From Bacteroidales bacterium (GTDB lineage: Bacteria > Bacteroidota > Bacteroidia > Bacteroidales > UBA932): DNA of 64,000 bases. This document shows positions 17,701-26,245 of this stretch, piece after piece; within the stretch, counting starts at the first letter, position 1, and each line of letters begins with the position of its first letter. Location: assembly GCA_017617475.1 (NCBI GenBank), contig JAFZWC010000022.1, forward strand, positions 30,854 through 94,853. The letters are read 5' to 3'. Below the pieces are notes generated by a model. It made no database searches. It had not been told where the DNA came from and saw nothing but the letters and a program-made list of their open reading frames with translations. A program made the position numbers and the translations under genes.

Positions 17701-17792
17701 ACGGAACCCTTCACAGTTACGTTCTGTGCAAGTGCCGTAGCGCACAAAAGGAGCATAGTCAAGGCTGCGAAAAAAACGCGAATTTTTTTCAT
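14754..17792 (-). CDS. SusC/RagA-family TonB-linked outer-membrane transporter
   Basis: A transporter of about 1012 residues, first gene of a four-gene operon (susC, susD, two lipoproteins). ATG 17792 (MKKIRVFFAALTM) is preferred over the ATG two codons upstream because it opens the signal peptide. A carboxypeptidase-regulatory-like domain follows (VKGSVVDETGIGIVGASV, about 25-105), then the plug with the SusC signature (SVLKDASATSIYGSRAANGVV, about 195-215) and the barrel ending in an aromatic terminus (GGIQVQF). The neighbouring secreted S8 protease and PorV-like protein make a RagAB-style peptide importer plausible, but this is inference. The gap upstream (17799-17958) holds no gene. Confidence 0.95.
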   Translation of the reverse strand: MKKIRVFFAALTMLLLCATALAQNVTVKGSVVDETGIGIVGASVQVKGTSTGVAADVDGNFTLSVPSSATLVISSIGYETKEVAVNGQTVINVTLHSDNEFLESAVVLGYGSAKKVSTLVGSVATVNSETVKNTPAATALDALQGQVAGMSVLTTGGVSGDNNVSMTLHGVGSLGASSTPLFVIDGIPSSSSAVMNMNPNDIESVSVLKDASATSIYGSRAANGVVYVSTRQGAYSENAHITVRSQWGVSTIADMTYYNNMMSGDELLDFWQRSGIASAEYLYNNYIAKGYTNNTQWWRKFYNTNTLQSQNDVTIEGGGKTVAYLVSVSQYHQDGTTVGNYYDRYTLRSNIQGHPTSWLKFGVNSNMTIDETQRNTNFGNSANAGGNNYLYGGLSVILNPLYPDTLKADGRYEASNYQDPGVRFDNTDDVYKSYNLNGSAFVTIEPIENLKITSRVGTDAGFEINKYYRNPSYYASSGSGSRYRNWSGWYTNTITNTIEYSFNIKKHDVSFLAGHEGVDYMYDYFRASSTGQTNDQQLRLQDGIKDQFVVDESMSQYRFLSFFGHADYSFDKRYMLDVTVRNDASSRFGKNNRNAIFWSVGAMWKIAREPFMKNVTWVNDLDLKLSYGTQGNASIGNYSHLGLVSKTDDDYALGKGWVLGQPSNPDLTWEKQGLFTVGIRARLFNKVNFEVEYYKRNTSNMLMDVPYPYTAGFSEQTANVGTLSNTGVDLTLGWDILRTRDAFLSLNATFNYNKQTVTELFNGLDKWTVASTGITYVVGQPVSFYYPLWAGVDPEDGAPTWYLPYGYEEYQASVAAGKPDTDLIDITRTRKDPNATTKSFNEDLLMQNTGIARYNPINGGFGISGGWKGLSVRADFTYMLGKYLINNDGYFVANPNNFFGYNQSKDVTDFWTPTHTDAKYPNWADGYGMQFDSHLLQDASFLRLKTLVVSYTLPASWFKWQKAVKGITVSFTGRNLLTFTKYEGIDPEVNSNLTLGLPGNSKQFLGGIQVQF

Positions 17793-17958
17793 AAGCATTA
17801 GAACTAGTTAAACACAAATATTGATACAAAAATTTTTTTCTGCATCGAATACACTACTATTATCCCGGGGTTCCCGGAATAAAAATGCAAAGATTGAATA
17901 AATATTTCATTTTTACAAATTCTAAACCCTAAATCTACCGTTATTAATTGAATAAAAA

Positions 17959-17994
17959 AGTATCGGCGGCCTTGTTGGAAGGTCGCCGATACTT
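17959..17994 (-). terminator. Intrinsic terminator after sdhB
   Basis: A 16-bp hairpin with one mismatch (AAGTATCGGCG... paired with ...CGCCGATACTT). On the minus strand it is followed by TTTTTTATT. It closes the sdhA-sdhB transcript; the stop of sdhB is 17 bases upstream on that strand. Confidence 0.88.
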
Positions 17995-18010
17995 ACAATT
18001 ATTAACGGGC

Positions 18011-18754
18011 TTACTCGCTGAAACGGGCTTTCAGATACTCTCTGTTCAGACGGGCGATGTGGTCGATGGTCACGTGCTTGGGGCATTCCATCTCGCAGGC
18101 GCGGGTATTGGTGCAGTTACCGAAGCCCAGTTCGTCCATCTTGGCCACCATGGCGCGGGCGCGGCGGGCGGCTTCCGGCCTACCCTGCGGCAGCAGGGCC
18201 AGGGAGCTTACGCGGGCTGCCACAAACAGCATGGCCGATCCGTTCTTACAGGTAGCTACACAGGCACCGCAACCGATACAGGCAGCGGCATCCATGGATA
18301 ACTCGGCCGTGTCGTGCGGGATAAGGATGGAATTGCCGTCCTGGGCACTACCGGCACGGACGGTGATGAAACCACCAGCCTGCATAATCTTATCAAAGGC
18401 GGTACGGTCCACCACCAGATCCTTGATCACCGGGAAAGCACCGCTGCGCCAAGGCTCTACGGTAATGGTAGCGCCAGGTTTGAAATGACGCATGAACAGC
18501 TGGCAGGTGGTCACCTGGTCGTCCGGACCGTGGGCGCGGCCGTCCACATAAAGGGAACAGGCACCGCAGATACCCTCGCGGCAGTCGTGGTCGAAGGCGA
18601 TGGGTTCAATACCCTTGCGGATAAGCTGGTCATTAAGAATATCAAGCATTTCGAGGAACGATGCATCTTCCTCCACATCCGTAACGTGGTAGGTCTCGAA
18701 ATGGCCTTTTGCTTTGGCGTTCTTCTGACGCCATACTTTCACATTATATTCCAT
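18011..18754 (-). CDS. sdhB: Succinate dehydrogenase/fumarate reductase iron-sulfur subunit
   Basis: A 247-residue electron-transfer subunit of complex II (quinol:fumarate reductase in most anaerobic Bacteroidales). The [2Fe-2S] ligands are in [16 protein letters not shown]. The ferredoxin-like half has [15 protein letters not shown] and, further on, [20 protein letters not shown] for the [4Fe-4S] and [3Fe-4S] clusters. The gene follows sdhA by eight bases and ends at a strong terminator. The direction of the reaction in vivo (succinate oxidation or fumarate reduction) cannot be read from sequence. Confidence 0.95.
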   Translation of the reverse strand: MEYNVKVWRQKNAKAKGHFETYHVTDVEEDASFLEMLDILNDQLIRKGIEPIAFDHDCREGICGACSLYVDGRAHGPDDQVTTCQLFMRHFKPGATITVEPWRSGAFPVIKDLVVDRTAFDKIMQAGGFITVRAGSAQDGNSILIPHDTAELSMDAAACIGCGACVATCKNGSAMLFVAARVSSLALLPQGRPEAARRARAMVAKMDELGFGNCTNTRACEMECPKHVTIDHIARLNREYLKARFSE

Positions 18755-18762
18755 AATCGGGA

Positions 18763-20712
18763 TTAGTCTTTATAGTTACGGGTGACAATCTTGATGTTTT
18801 CGTAAACGAGGTCTTCCTTATGCAGTTCGGGTTCCTTCCCTTCTCCCTTATACTCCCAGGCAGCTACATACATGAAGTTCTCGTCGTCACGCTTGGTTTC
18901 GCCTTCCTCGGTCTGCATTTCCTCACGGAAGTGACCACCGCAGGATTCGCGGCGATTCAGGGCGTCACGGGCCATCAGTTCTCCAATGTCAAAGAAGTCT
19001 ACCAGACGCAGGGCTTTTTCCAGTTCCTGGTTGAATTCCTCGTTGGTTCCGGGAACACGGACCGTCTTCCAAAATTCTTCCCGCAGTTTACCAATCTCTT
19101 CAATGGCTTTCTTCAGACCAGCCTCGTTACGGGCCATACCCACATATTCCCACATAATGTGACCCAGCTTCTTGTGAATGCTGTCCACGGTTTCCGTACC
19201 CTTGACGGCAAAGACCTTGGCAATGCGCTCCTTAACGGCTTTCTCGGCCTCCTCGAATTCGGGGGCGTTGATGTCTGTCTTAGGCTCCGAGAACTTTTTA
19301 GACAGATAACCGCCGATGGTATAAGGCAGGATGAAGTAGCCGTCGGCCAGGCCCTGCATAAGGGCCGATGCACCCAGACGGTTACCGCCGTGGTCGGAGA
19401 AGTTGGCTTCACCGATGGCGAACAGACCGGGGATGGTGGTCTGGAGGTCATAGTCTACCCAGAGGCCGCCCATGGTGTAGTGGATGGCCGGATAAATCAT
19501 CATCGGCTCTTCCCAAGGGGAACTGGAGGTAATCTTCTCATACATGTCGAAGAGGTTGCCGTAACGTTCCTGTACGCGCTGGTGACCCAGACGCTTGATG
19601 GCATCGGAAAAGTCCAGGAATACGGCCAGACCTGTTTCATTTACACCGTAACCGGCATCGCAACGCTCCTTGGCGGCGCGGGAAGCCACGTCACGGGGAA
19701 CCAGGTTACCGAAGGCGGGATAACGGCGCTCCAGATAGTAGTCACGGTCTTCCTCAGGAATCTGGGAAGGCTTGATTTCGTGCTTCCGGAGTTTCATTAC
19801 ATCCTCCATCTTCTTGGGAACCCAAATACGACCATCGTTACGCAGAGACTCGGACATCAGGGTGAGTTTGCACTGCTGGTCACCATGTACGGGAATACAG
19901 GTAGGGTGAATCTGGGCAAAGCAAGGATTGGCGAAGAAAGCACCCTTGCGATAGGCCTGCATGGCGGCCGATCCGTTGGAATTCATGGCGTTGGTGGAAA
20001 GGAAATAGGTATTTCCATAACCGCCGGTTGCCAGAACAACGGCGTGGGCGCCGAAACGCTCGATTTCACCGGTTACCAGGTTGCGGGCAATGATACCCTT
20101 GGCCTCACCGTTGATAATAACCAGATCCAGCATTTCGTGACGGGGATAGCTCTTCACGGTGCCGTTGGCAATTTCCTTGTTCAGGGAAGCATAAGCACCC
20201 AGCAGAAGTTGCTGACCGGTTTGTCCACGGGCATAGAAAGTACGGCTTACCTGCACACCGCCGAAAGAACGGTTGGCCAGATATCCACCGTATTCACGGG
20301 CAAAAGGAACACCCTGTGCCACGCACTGGTCAATGATAGCGGCACTCACTTCGGCCAGACGGTATACGTTGGCTTCACGGCTGCGGTAGTCACCGCCTTT
20401 CACGGTGTCAAAGAACAGACGGGATACGGAGTCGTTGTCGTTCTGGTAGTTCTTGGCAGCATTGATACCACCCTGTGCAGCAATGGAGTGTGCACGACGG
20501 GGGGAGTCGCTGATGCAGAAAATCTTGACGTTGTAGCCCATCTCACCCAGAGATGCAGCTGCAGAAGCACCGCCAAGACCGGTACCTACCACAATCACTT
20601 CCAGTTTCCGCTTGTTGTTGGGAGAAACAACCCGGATGGAGCTTTTACGCTTGGACCATTTATCCTTGAGCGGTCCGTCCGGAATCTTGGAAATTAATTT
20701 AGGATCTGACAT
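18763..20712 (-). CDS. sdhA: Succinate dehydrogenase/fumarate reductase flavoprotein subunit
   Basis: A 649-residue catalytic subunit carrying covalent FAD. The dinucleotide fold is [19 protein letters not shown], the flavinylation segment [14 protein letters not shown], and the active-site segments [12 protein letters not shown] and [15 protein letters not shown] place the start at ATG 20712 ([11 protein letters not shown]). The frame stays open upstream to 20838, but that extension is an encoded interspersed repeat ([15 protein letters not shown]), not a conserved N-terminus. The membrane anchor gene (sdhC/frdC) that usually precedes sdhA in this phylum is absent from this position. Confidence 0.95.
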   Translation of the reverse strand: MSDPKLISKIPDGPLKDKWSKRKSSIRVVSPNNKRKLEVIVVGTGLGGASAAASLGEMGYNVKIFCISDSPRRAHSIAAQGGINAAKNYQNDNDSVSRLFFDTVKGGDYRSREANVYRLAEVSAAIIDQCVAQGVPFAREYGGYLANRSFGGVQVSRTFYARGQTGQQLLLGAYASLNKEIANGTVKSYPRHEMLDLVIINGEAKGIIARNLVTGEIERFGAHAVVLATGGYGNTYFLSTNAMNSNGSAAMQAYRKGAFFANPCFAQIHPTCIPVHGDQQCKLTLMSESLRNDGRIWVPKKMEDVMKLRKHEIKPSQIPEEDRDYYLERRYPAFGNLVPRDVASRAAKERCDAGYGVNETGLAVFLDFSDAIKRLGHQRVQERYGNLFDMYEKITSSSPWEEPMMIYPAIHYTMGGLWVDYDLQTTIPGLFAIGEANFSDHGGNRLGASALMQGLADGYFILPYTIGGYLSKKFSEPKTDINAPEFEEAEKAVKERIAKVFAVKGTETVDSIHKKLGHIMWEYVGMARNEAGLKKAIEEIGKLREEFWKTVRVPGTNEEFNQELEKALRLVDFFDIGELMARDALNRRESCGGHFREEMQTEEGETKRDDENFMYVAAWEYKGEGKEPELHKEDLVYENIKIVTRNYKD

Positions 20713-20744
20713 ATAAAATAAAATTGGTATTGTATTCTGTCTAC

Positions 20745-20775
20745 AGATTCTTCGGCCTTCGGCCTCAGAATGACA
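20745..20775 (-). repeat. Interspersed palindromic repeat, copy 2
   Basis: AGATTCTTCGGCC ... CTCAGAATGACA, with an internal GGCCTTCGGCC-type palindrome. It faces copy 3 in inverted orientation, together forming an inverted pair upstream of sdhA. Confidence 0.85.
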
Positions 20776-20809
20776 AAATGAATTCAGAATAATAAAGCAG
20801 AACGTATTT

Positions 20810-20836
20810 GTCATTCTGAGCGAAGCGAAGAATCTC
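20810..20836 (+). repeat. Interspersed palindromic repeat, copy 3
   Basis: GTCATTCTGAG ... GAAGAATCTC, the consensus form. It is inverted relative to copy 2, 34 bases away. Read on the minus strand it creates the spurious N-terminal extension of the sdhA frame. Confidence 0.88.
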
Positions 20837-20891
20837 ACTTCACCCTACAAATATAAGCATTTTTCGGGACTTATTTAGGACTTTTTACTTA

Positions 20892-21704
20892 TTAGTCCAA
20901 TTTATAAGGCAAACACGGGACTTTATCCGGCTTTCCAAGCGAAGCCCACATGGTGTTTCCTTCAAAGACAATGGCACAGGAAGTAATATCCCTGAGAATG
21001 GGTTTTCCGGAACAGGAAATGTTTTTGATAAAGAAATTATGGTCCCATTCTTCCAGGGGAACATAACTGGAAGCCAGAATCTTATGGGCCTTAATATAGC
21101 GGTCCACTCCCTTTCTGTCTTCCATGCGGCCCGTCATGGTGAAATTGGTGACTACCCTATATCCCAGCGGTTCCTTGTTAACATCGTATTTTATCCAGCT
21201 GTGATTGTTCACCTCATAATAAGCCGCACCTCCGTTATTGTCTATGACTCCAAAGTTGGCTTCTACGCCCATCGGCCTGGAAAGGGTATCCATAAAATGC
21301 TCGAAATCTTCCAGCGAAGCACATATTTCCAAAGCCCTGTACATGAATACACCCTCCATTTCCATCTTTTCGAAAGGAACGTCGTCGTCCTTCAAATCAT
21401 ACGTAGCCGTATTCATGATGGCAAAACCCGTCTCATTCTCTCCGGCCCATGCTTCATGCGTTCCCAGAGGCACTTTGGCCGCCGGATTGGTACGCCAGTC
21501 GGCATTGACCAGACACATCATCCTGTACTTTTCTCCCTGAAAATATTCCACCGCCACATCCTGGCAGCTGGAATCCCGGTGCTTGAACATCACCGCCTTT
21601 CCATCCTTGGTGCACTTGCTGCTCACAATCACAGAAGTACAAGCAAAAGACGGAATACAGAATGCTAAAAAAAGCAGAATACTAAAACAATGAGCCGCTT
21701 TCAT
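20892..21704 (-). CDS. Exported Ntn-hydrolase of the C45 / linear-amide C-N hydrolase type
   Basis: A 270-residue exported hydrolase. The signal peptide ends right before Cys22 ([13 protein letters not shown]), so cleavage would expose an N-terminal nucleophile Cys, the hallmark of this Ntn-hydrolase group (choloylglycine hydrolase and acyl-CoA:6-aminopenicillanate acyltransferase relatives). Other family-like segments are [28 protein letters not shown] and [20 protein letters not shown]. The start overlaps the 3' end of ruvB by 23 bases, so it is the second gene of a ruvB transcript. The substrate is unknown; the assignment to the C45 branch is tentative. Confidence 0.72.
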   Translation of the reverse strand: MKAAHCFSILLFLAFCIPSFACTSVIVSSKCTKDGKAVMFKHRDSSCQDVAVEYFQGEKYRMMCLVNADWRTNPAAKVPLGTHEAWAGENETGFAIMNTATYDLKDDDVPFEKMEMEGVFMYRALEICASLEDFEHFMDTLSRPMGVEANFGVIDNNGGAAYYEVNNHSWIKYDVNKEPLGYRVVTNFTMTGRMEDRKGVDRYIKAHKILASSYVPLEEWDHNFFIKNISCSGKPILRDITSCAIVFEGNTMWASLGKPDKVPCLPYKLD

Positions 21705-22722
21705 CCAATGAGTATTTTCTTTGGTTCATATATGCTTCCATACCCAGATGGGAATAAGCAAGGTCGGTGGCTACACGGCCTCTTTGGGTACGGACTATAA
21801 ATCCTTCCTTAATAAGGAAAGGTTCGTAGACTTCTTCCAGGGTTCCTGCATCTTCACTGACGGAAGTAGCCAGGGTTCCAATACCTACCGGACCTCCCTT
21901 GAAGGTAAGGATAAGCGTGCGGAGTATCTTGTTGTCAATGGCATCCAGCCCCCTCTTGTCAATCTTGAGCTTATTCAGGGCAAAACGGGTAATCTCCAGA
22001 TTAATGCGTCCGTCTCCCAGAACCTGGGCAAAGTCACGTACCCTCTTTAACAGAGCATTGGCAATACGGGCCGTTCCGCGGCTTCGGAGAGCAATCTCGT
22101 AGGCGGCATCGTCGTCAATTTCCAAAGACAGGATCCGGGCCGACCGAAGCACTATCTTCTTCAAATCCTCCGTATCATAGTATTCCAGGGCACAATTGAT
22201 GCCGAAACGGTCCCTTAGCGGCGCCGTCAAAAGACCGCTGCGCGTAGTGGCACCCACCAGCGTAAAAGGATTGAGGGAAATGCGCACGGAACGGGCACCT
22301 GGTCCCTTATCTATCATTATATCAATCACATAGTCCTCCATGGCGGAATACAGATATTCCTCCACTTCAGGTGAAAGCCTGTGGATTTCATCAATAAAGA
22401 GCACATCTCCCGTTTCCAGGGAAGTAAGGAGGCCCGCCAAATCTCCGGGTTTGTCCAGCACCGGACCGGAAGTCACCTTCATATTGACCCCCATCTCGTT
22501 GGCAATAATGTGCGCAAGGGTGGTTTTACCCAGACCGGGAGGGCCATGAAACAATACATGATCCAGAGCTTCTCCGCGAAGCTTGGCAGCCTTAATATAA
22601 ATGCCTAAATTGGACACAATCTCTTTTTGACCGGTAAAATCATCCAGCCCCTGCGGGCGGATAATTCCGTCAAATTCATTATCTTTGCGCTCTATTGTAT
22701 CGTGAGGATCGAATTCGTTCAT
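21682..22722 (-). CDS. ruvB: Holliday junction branch migration ATPase RuvB
   Basis: A 346-residue AAA+ motor that drives branch migration with RuvA. Walker A is [19 protein letters not shown], Walker B is LFIDEIHRL, sensor 1 is [18 protein letters not shown], and the winged-helix C-terminus contains [19 protein letters not shown] and FIVRTQRGR. Full length for the family. It is the leftmost gene of the block of minus-strand genes that diverges from mfd at the AT-rich gap 22723-22978, with its own -7 element there. Confidence 0.97.
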   Translation of the reverse strand: MNEFDPHDTIERKDNEFDGIIRPQGLDDFTGQKEIVSNLGIYIKAAKLRGEALDHVLFHGPPGLGKTTLAHIIANEMGVNMKVTSGPVLDKPGDLAGLLTSLETGDVLFIDEIHRLSPEVEEYLYSAMEDYVIDIMIDKGPGARSVRISLNPFTLVGATTRSGLLTAPLRDRFGINCALEYYDTEDLKKIVLRSARILSLEIDDDAAYEIALRSRGTARIANALLKRVRDFAQVLGDGRINLEITRFALNKLKIDKRGLDAIDNKILRTLILTFKGGPVGIGTLATSVSEDAGTLEEVYEPFLIKEGFIVRTQRGRVATDLAYSHLGMEAYMNQRKYSLDESGSLF

Positions 22723-22988
22723 AGCGGACCAGATTCAATTCAGATACAAATATAGTTTTTTTATTTTTAAGAAGGGTGTTTTTGATACAGTTGTTAAAAA
22801 GTTAATAACTTTTACAAGTGATTAAAAATCAATTTTTTAAGAATAAAACAAGTTGTTGAAAAAAGCTGGAAAACCTGTAAAAGGACAGTGAATGGCCGTG
22901 GCGCCCTTTTCTTTCCACTGATAAAAATAAGTTATTAACAGGGTTATCAACAGCTTTTCAACAGGGAAAATATAGGAAATGTTGATAA
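22723..22988. other. Candidate chromosomal replication origin (oriC)
   Basis: AT-rich gap between the divergent genes ruvB and mfd. DnaA-box-like 9-mers: TTATTAACA 22932-22940, TTATCAACA 22944-22952 and TTTTCAACA 22955-22963 in direct orientation at 11-12 base steps; TTATCAACA on the minus strand at 22980-22988, overlapping the mfd start; TTTTCAACA on the minus strand at 22854-22862; weaker matches at 22792-22808. The stretch 22741-22862 is rich in A/T runs, as an unwinding element would be. Ten consecutive genes to the left are all minus and eleven to the right all plus. No dnaA gene is adjacent, so this stays a candidate. Confidence 0.5.
22747..22754 (-). promoter_or_regulatory. Bacteroidetes -7 element upstream of ruvB
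   Basis: TATATTTG on the minus strand, an exact match to TAnnTTTG, 24 bases upstream of the ruvB start. No clear -33 TTTG at the expected spacing. Confidence 0.55.
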
Positions 22989-25900
22989 GTCAAAAATCCT
23001 CCGCCCTGCTGCAAAAGAAACTTCAAAATGGTTCTGAAGTATTTTGCAGTGGGTTGTTTTTGTCTGCCCGCTGGGCTGTCGTTTCCCAGGTTGCTTCCCA
23101 TAATGTCCAATTGATAGTACTTCCTACCCGAGAATCGGCCGAATACTGCAGCGCAGATTTATATAATCTGACGGAAGGGGACTGTGTCTTTTTCCTTCCG
23201 GAATCTGGCAAAAGCGTTGAAAGGAGCAATTATAAATCTTCCCTGGGAGTACAGCGCACTGCCGCCATCGGCAAAATAATGAACAGATCCTTCGCTACGC
23301 TCAGGATGACAAACGATTGTCATTCTGAGGAGCAAAGCGACGAAGAATCTCCTCTTTATATAGTAACATATCCCGAAGCCCTGGAAGAAAAAGTACCTTC
23401 ACAGAAAAAACTGGAAGGTGCCCTGTTTACTATAAAAGCAGGTGAAGAATTGGCTTATGAAGCTCTCCGCTCCCGGCTTCAGGAAGAAGGCTTCGAGAAA
23501 GTGGACTTTGTATCGGCCCCAGGACAATTTGCGGTAAGAGGCGCTGTTATTGACATCTTTTCCTATTCCCTGGAAAAACCTTACCGTATTACTTTCTTCG
23601 GAAACGAGGTTGATAAAATCAATACCTTCGACTGCAATACCCAGCTTTCCATAGAAAAACTGGAAAGGGCCGATATTTATCCCGACATTGCCGCCAGGGA
23701 AGCCGATGAGGACGAAGGAATCTCTCTTTTAACCCTTCTTCCTTCCGATTGCACCATATGGCTGGATTCTTCCGACATGTATAAGGAAAGAGCTTTCTTT
23801 CAGGAATTGGCGGCCTTCCAAAGGGTATACCTGGATATTCCTCTCAAAAGGCAGGATGTGGAGTCCATTGCCTTCCACATTGCTCCCCAGCCCGTTTTCA
23901 ATAAGAACTTCGAACTCCTTATTTCCGACATCCGCTCCCGGATAGAGAACAATTATAAGGTGTGTATCTTTGGAGAAAAGGAGAGCCAGCTGGAGCGTCT
24001 GCGTTCCATCATGATGCAGGACGAGCATGCCGCCATGCCGGAATTCGTGAAAGGAAAGAACATCCATTCCGGATTCATTGACCATGACGACAAAGTATGC
24101 TGGTATACGGATCATGAAATCTTTGACCGCTTCCACCGGGTACGTCTGAGACGGACCGTAGATAAGTCGGAACAACTTACCCTGAACGACCTTAACTCCT
24201 TCAATCTGGGAGACTATGTGGTTCATATAGACCATGGTGTAGGCGTTTTCGGTGGTCTTGTTAAGATGAAGGACGACTACGGCCGTGTACGGGAAGTGGT
24301 CAAACTCATATACAGTGGGGGAGACGTGGTATTCGTTTCCGTCCATTCCCTGCACAAGATTTCCCGTTTCCGTTCCAAGGAAGGGGAGGCTCCGCGCATC
24401 AACAAACTGGGTTCCAAGACATGGAGTAACCTGAAGAGTGCCGCCAAATCCCGCGTAAAGGATATTGCCAAGGAACTTATCCAGCTGTATGCCAAGCGCC
24501 GTGCTTCTACGGGCTTTGCCTTTTCGGCCGATACCTATCTTCAGGAAGAACTGGAATCATCCTTCATGTATGAGGATACCCCGGATCAGGAAAGGGCCAC
24601 CAAGGCTGTTAAGGAAGACATGGAAGACACCTGCCCCATGGACCGTCTCATTTGCGGAGACGTGGGTTTCGGAAAGACGGAAATAGCCATAAGGGCCGCT
24701 TTCAAGGCTGTCAGTGATTCCAAACAGGTGGCTGTTCTGGTACCCACCACCATCCTTTCTCTGCAGCATTACGAGACCTTCAAGGCGCGTCTGGCCAATC
24801 TTCCCTGCACGGTGGAATATGTGAGCCGCCTTCGTACGGCAAAGCAGATTACCGACATCAAAAAACGCCTGAAAGAAGGTAGTATAGACATACTTATCGG
24901 CACCCATAAGATTCTGGGCGGCGGATTTGAATTCAAGGATTTAGGTCTTCTAATTATTGACGAAGAGCAGAAATTCGGCGTGTCGGCCAAAGAAAAACTG
25001 CGTCAGTTCAAGAATTCCGTAGATACCCTTACCCTTACGGCCACTCCCATTCCCCGTACCCTGCAGTTCTCGCTGCTGGGCGCGCGCGACCTTTCCATTA
25101 TCCAGACTCCCCCGCCCAACCGTATTCCCATCCAGACGGAAATCATTCTGTTCAATGAGGACGAGATAAAGGGTATCATCAATTACGAACTCAACCGTGG
25201 CGGGCAAATCTTTTTCCTGCACAACAAGGTAGAAGAACTGCCGGCCATTGAAGATATCCTGCATAGGCTGGTTCCGGATATGAAGATTTGTGTGGCACAC
25301 GGCCAGATGGAGTCCAAGGAGCTGGAAGACCGCATGTTGGCTTTCATGAGGGGAGATTACGACCTTCTTCTCTGTACTACCATTATTGAAAACGGTCTTG
25401 ATATCCCCAATGCCAACACCATCATAGTCAATCAGGCACAGAATATAGGTTTGAGCGATCTTCATCAGCTCAGGGGCCGTGTGGGCCGCTCCAACAAGAA
25501 AGCCTTCTGCTATCTCATTGTTCCGCCGCTGGTTTCCATCACGGACGATGCCCGCAGGCGCCTCAGGGCCATAGAAGAATTCTCCGACCTGGGAAGCGGC
25601 TTCAACATAGCCATGCAGGATCTGGATATCCGTGGCGCAGGCAACCTTCTTGGGGCCGAGCAAAGCGGCTTCATCTCCGACATGGGCTACGAAACCTACC
25701 AGAAAATCCTGTCCGAAGCCATGGAAGAACTGGGCATGGAAACTCAGGTTACCCAGCGTTCCGGTCACGAAAAGTTTGTAGACGACTGTACCATCGAAAC
25801 TGACCAGCCGGCCCTCATCCCGGACGACTACATAGATATAACGGCCGAGAAAATCCGCCTCTACAAGATGCTGGACGCCCTTACCGACGAGCGGGAGATA

Positions 25901-26227
25901 GACCGTCTGGGCCAGCAGGTAGCCGACCGTTTCGGCCCGCTTCCCCTGGAGGTGCAGAACCTGCTATTCGTGGTCAAAATCAGGAATTTAGGAACTCAGA
26001 TGGGCTTCGAGAAGATTATCATCAAGAACGGCATGCAAATCATGTTCTTCGTGAACAATCCCATGTCGCCCTACTACAAGTCCAAGCGCTTCGAGACCAT
26101 CCTTTCCCGCGTGAACGAGCACCCGGCCGATTTCAAGTTCAACCAGGACGGAGGCAAGCTGCGCACCGTTTCCCGCGGGGTGAATACATTGTCATCGGCC
26201 CTTCATGTTTTGAAAAAACTCCAATAA
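22979..26227 (+). CDS. mfd: Transcription-repair coupling factor Mfd
   Basis: A 1082-residue SF2 translocase that releases stalled RNA polymerase and recruits UvrA. An N-terminal UvrB-like region is followed by the RNA polymerase-interacting domain (LNSFNLGDYVVHIDHGVGVFGG, near 405-425). The translocase motifs are GDVGFGKTEIAIRAAFKA (Walker A), LLIIDEEQKFGV, TLTATPIPRTLQ and QLRGRVGRSNKKAFCYL, with the C-terminal TRCF domain behind. An inverted pair of the interspersed repeat at 23284-23354 is read in frame and adds about 25 residues (MNRSFATLRMT and CHSEEQSDEES) to the N-terminal region. The start codon overlaps a DnaA-box-like sequence. Everything else looks intact. Confidence 0.96.
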   Translation: MLISQKSSALLQKKLQNGSEVFCSGLFLSARWAVVSQVASHNVQLIVLPTRESAEYCSADLYNLTEGDCVFFLPESGKSVERSNYKSSLGVQRTAAIGKIMNRSFATLRMTNDCHSEEQSDEESPLYIVTYPEALEEKVPSQKKLEGALFTIKAGEELAYEALRSRLQEEGFEKVDFVSAPGQFAVRGAVIDIFSYSLEKPYRITFFGNEVDKINTFDCNTQLSIEKLERADIYPDIAAREADEDEGISLLTLLPSDCTIWLDSSDMYKERAFFQELAAFQRVYLDIPLKRQDVESIAFHIAPQPVFNKNFELLISDIRSRIENNYKVCIFGEKESQLERLRSIMMQDEHAAMPEFVKGKNIHSGFIDHDDKVCWYTDHEIFDRFHRVRLRRTVDKSEQLTLNDLNSFNLGDYVVHIDHGVGVFGGLVKMKDDYGRVREVVKLIYSGGDVVFVSVHSLHKISRFRSKEGEAPRINKLGSKTWSNLKSAAKSRVKDIAKELIQLYAKRRASTGFAFSADTYLQEELESSFMYEDTPDQERATKAVKEDMEDTCPMDRLICGDVGFGKTEIAIRAAFKAVSDSKQVAVLVPTTILSLQHYETFKARLANLPCTVEYVSRLRTAKQITDIKKRLKEGSIDILIGTHKILGGGFEFKDLGLLIIDEEQKFGVSAKEKLRQFKNSVDTLTLTATPIPRTLQFSLLGARDLSIIQTPPPNRIPIQTEIILFNEDEIKGIINYELNRGGQIFFLHNKVEELPAIEDILHRLVPDMKICVAHGQMESKELEDRMLAFMRGDYDLLLCTTIIENGLDIPNANTIIVNQAQNIGLSDLHQLRGRVGRSNKKAFCYLIVPPLVSITDDARRRLRAIEEFSDLGSGFNIAMQDLDIRGAGNLLGAEQSGFISDMGYETYQKILSEAMEELGMETQVTQRSGHEKFVDDCTIETDQPALIPDDYIDITAEKIRLYKMLDALTDEREIDRLGQQVADRFGPLPLEVQNLLFVVKIRNLGTQMGFEKIIIKNGMQIMFFVNNPMSPYYKSKRFETILSRVNEHPADFKFNQDGGKLRTVSRGVNTLSSALHVLKKLQ
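23284..23354. repeat. Inverted pair of interspersed repeats inside mfd (copies 4 and 5)
   Basis: Copy 4, AGATCCTTCGC ... CAGGATGACA (23285-23311, minus orientation), faces copy 5, GTCATTCTGAGG ... GAAGAATCTCC (23319-23354). The pair lies in frame in mfd between GKI and LYIVTYPEAL, with no stop introduced. Confidence 0.9.
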
Positions 26228-26239
26228 TTGGTAAATTTG
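26209..26239 (+). promoter_or_regulatory. Bacteroidetes promoter of coaX (TTTG-N19-TAAATTTG)
   Basis: TTTG at 26209-26212 and TAAATTTG at 26232-26239 with a 19-base spacer, a full match to the Bacteroidetes -33/-7 consensus. It lies over the end of mfd. The coaX ATG begins seven bases after the end of the -7 element, so the transcript would have almost no leader. Confidence 0.75.
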
Positions 26240-26245
26240 CAGTCT

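Noticed and set aside
20713..20838. N-terminal extension of sdhA by 42 residues
   Set aside because: The extension translates an interspersed repeat ([15 protein letters not shown]); the family start is MSDPKLISK at 20712.
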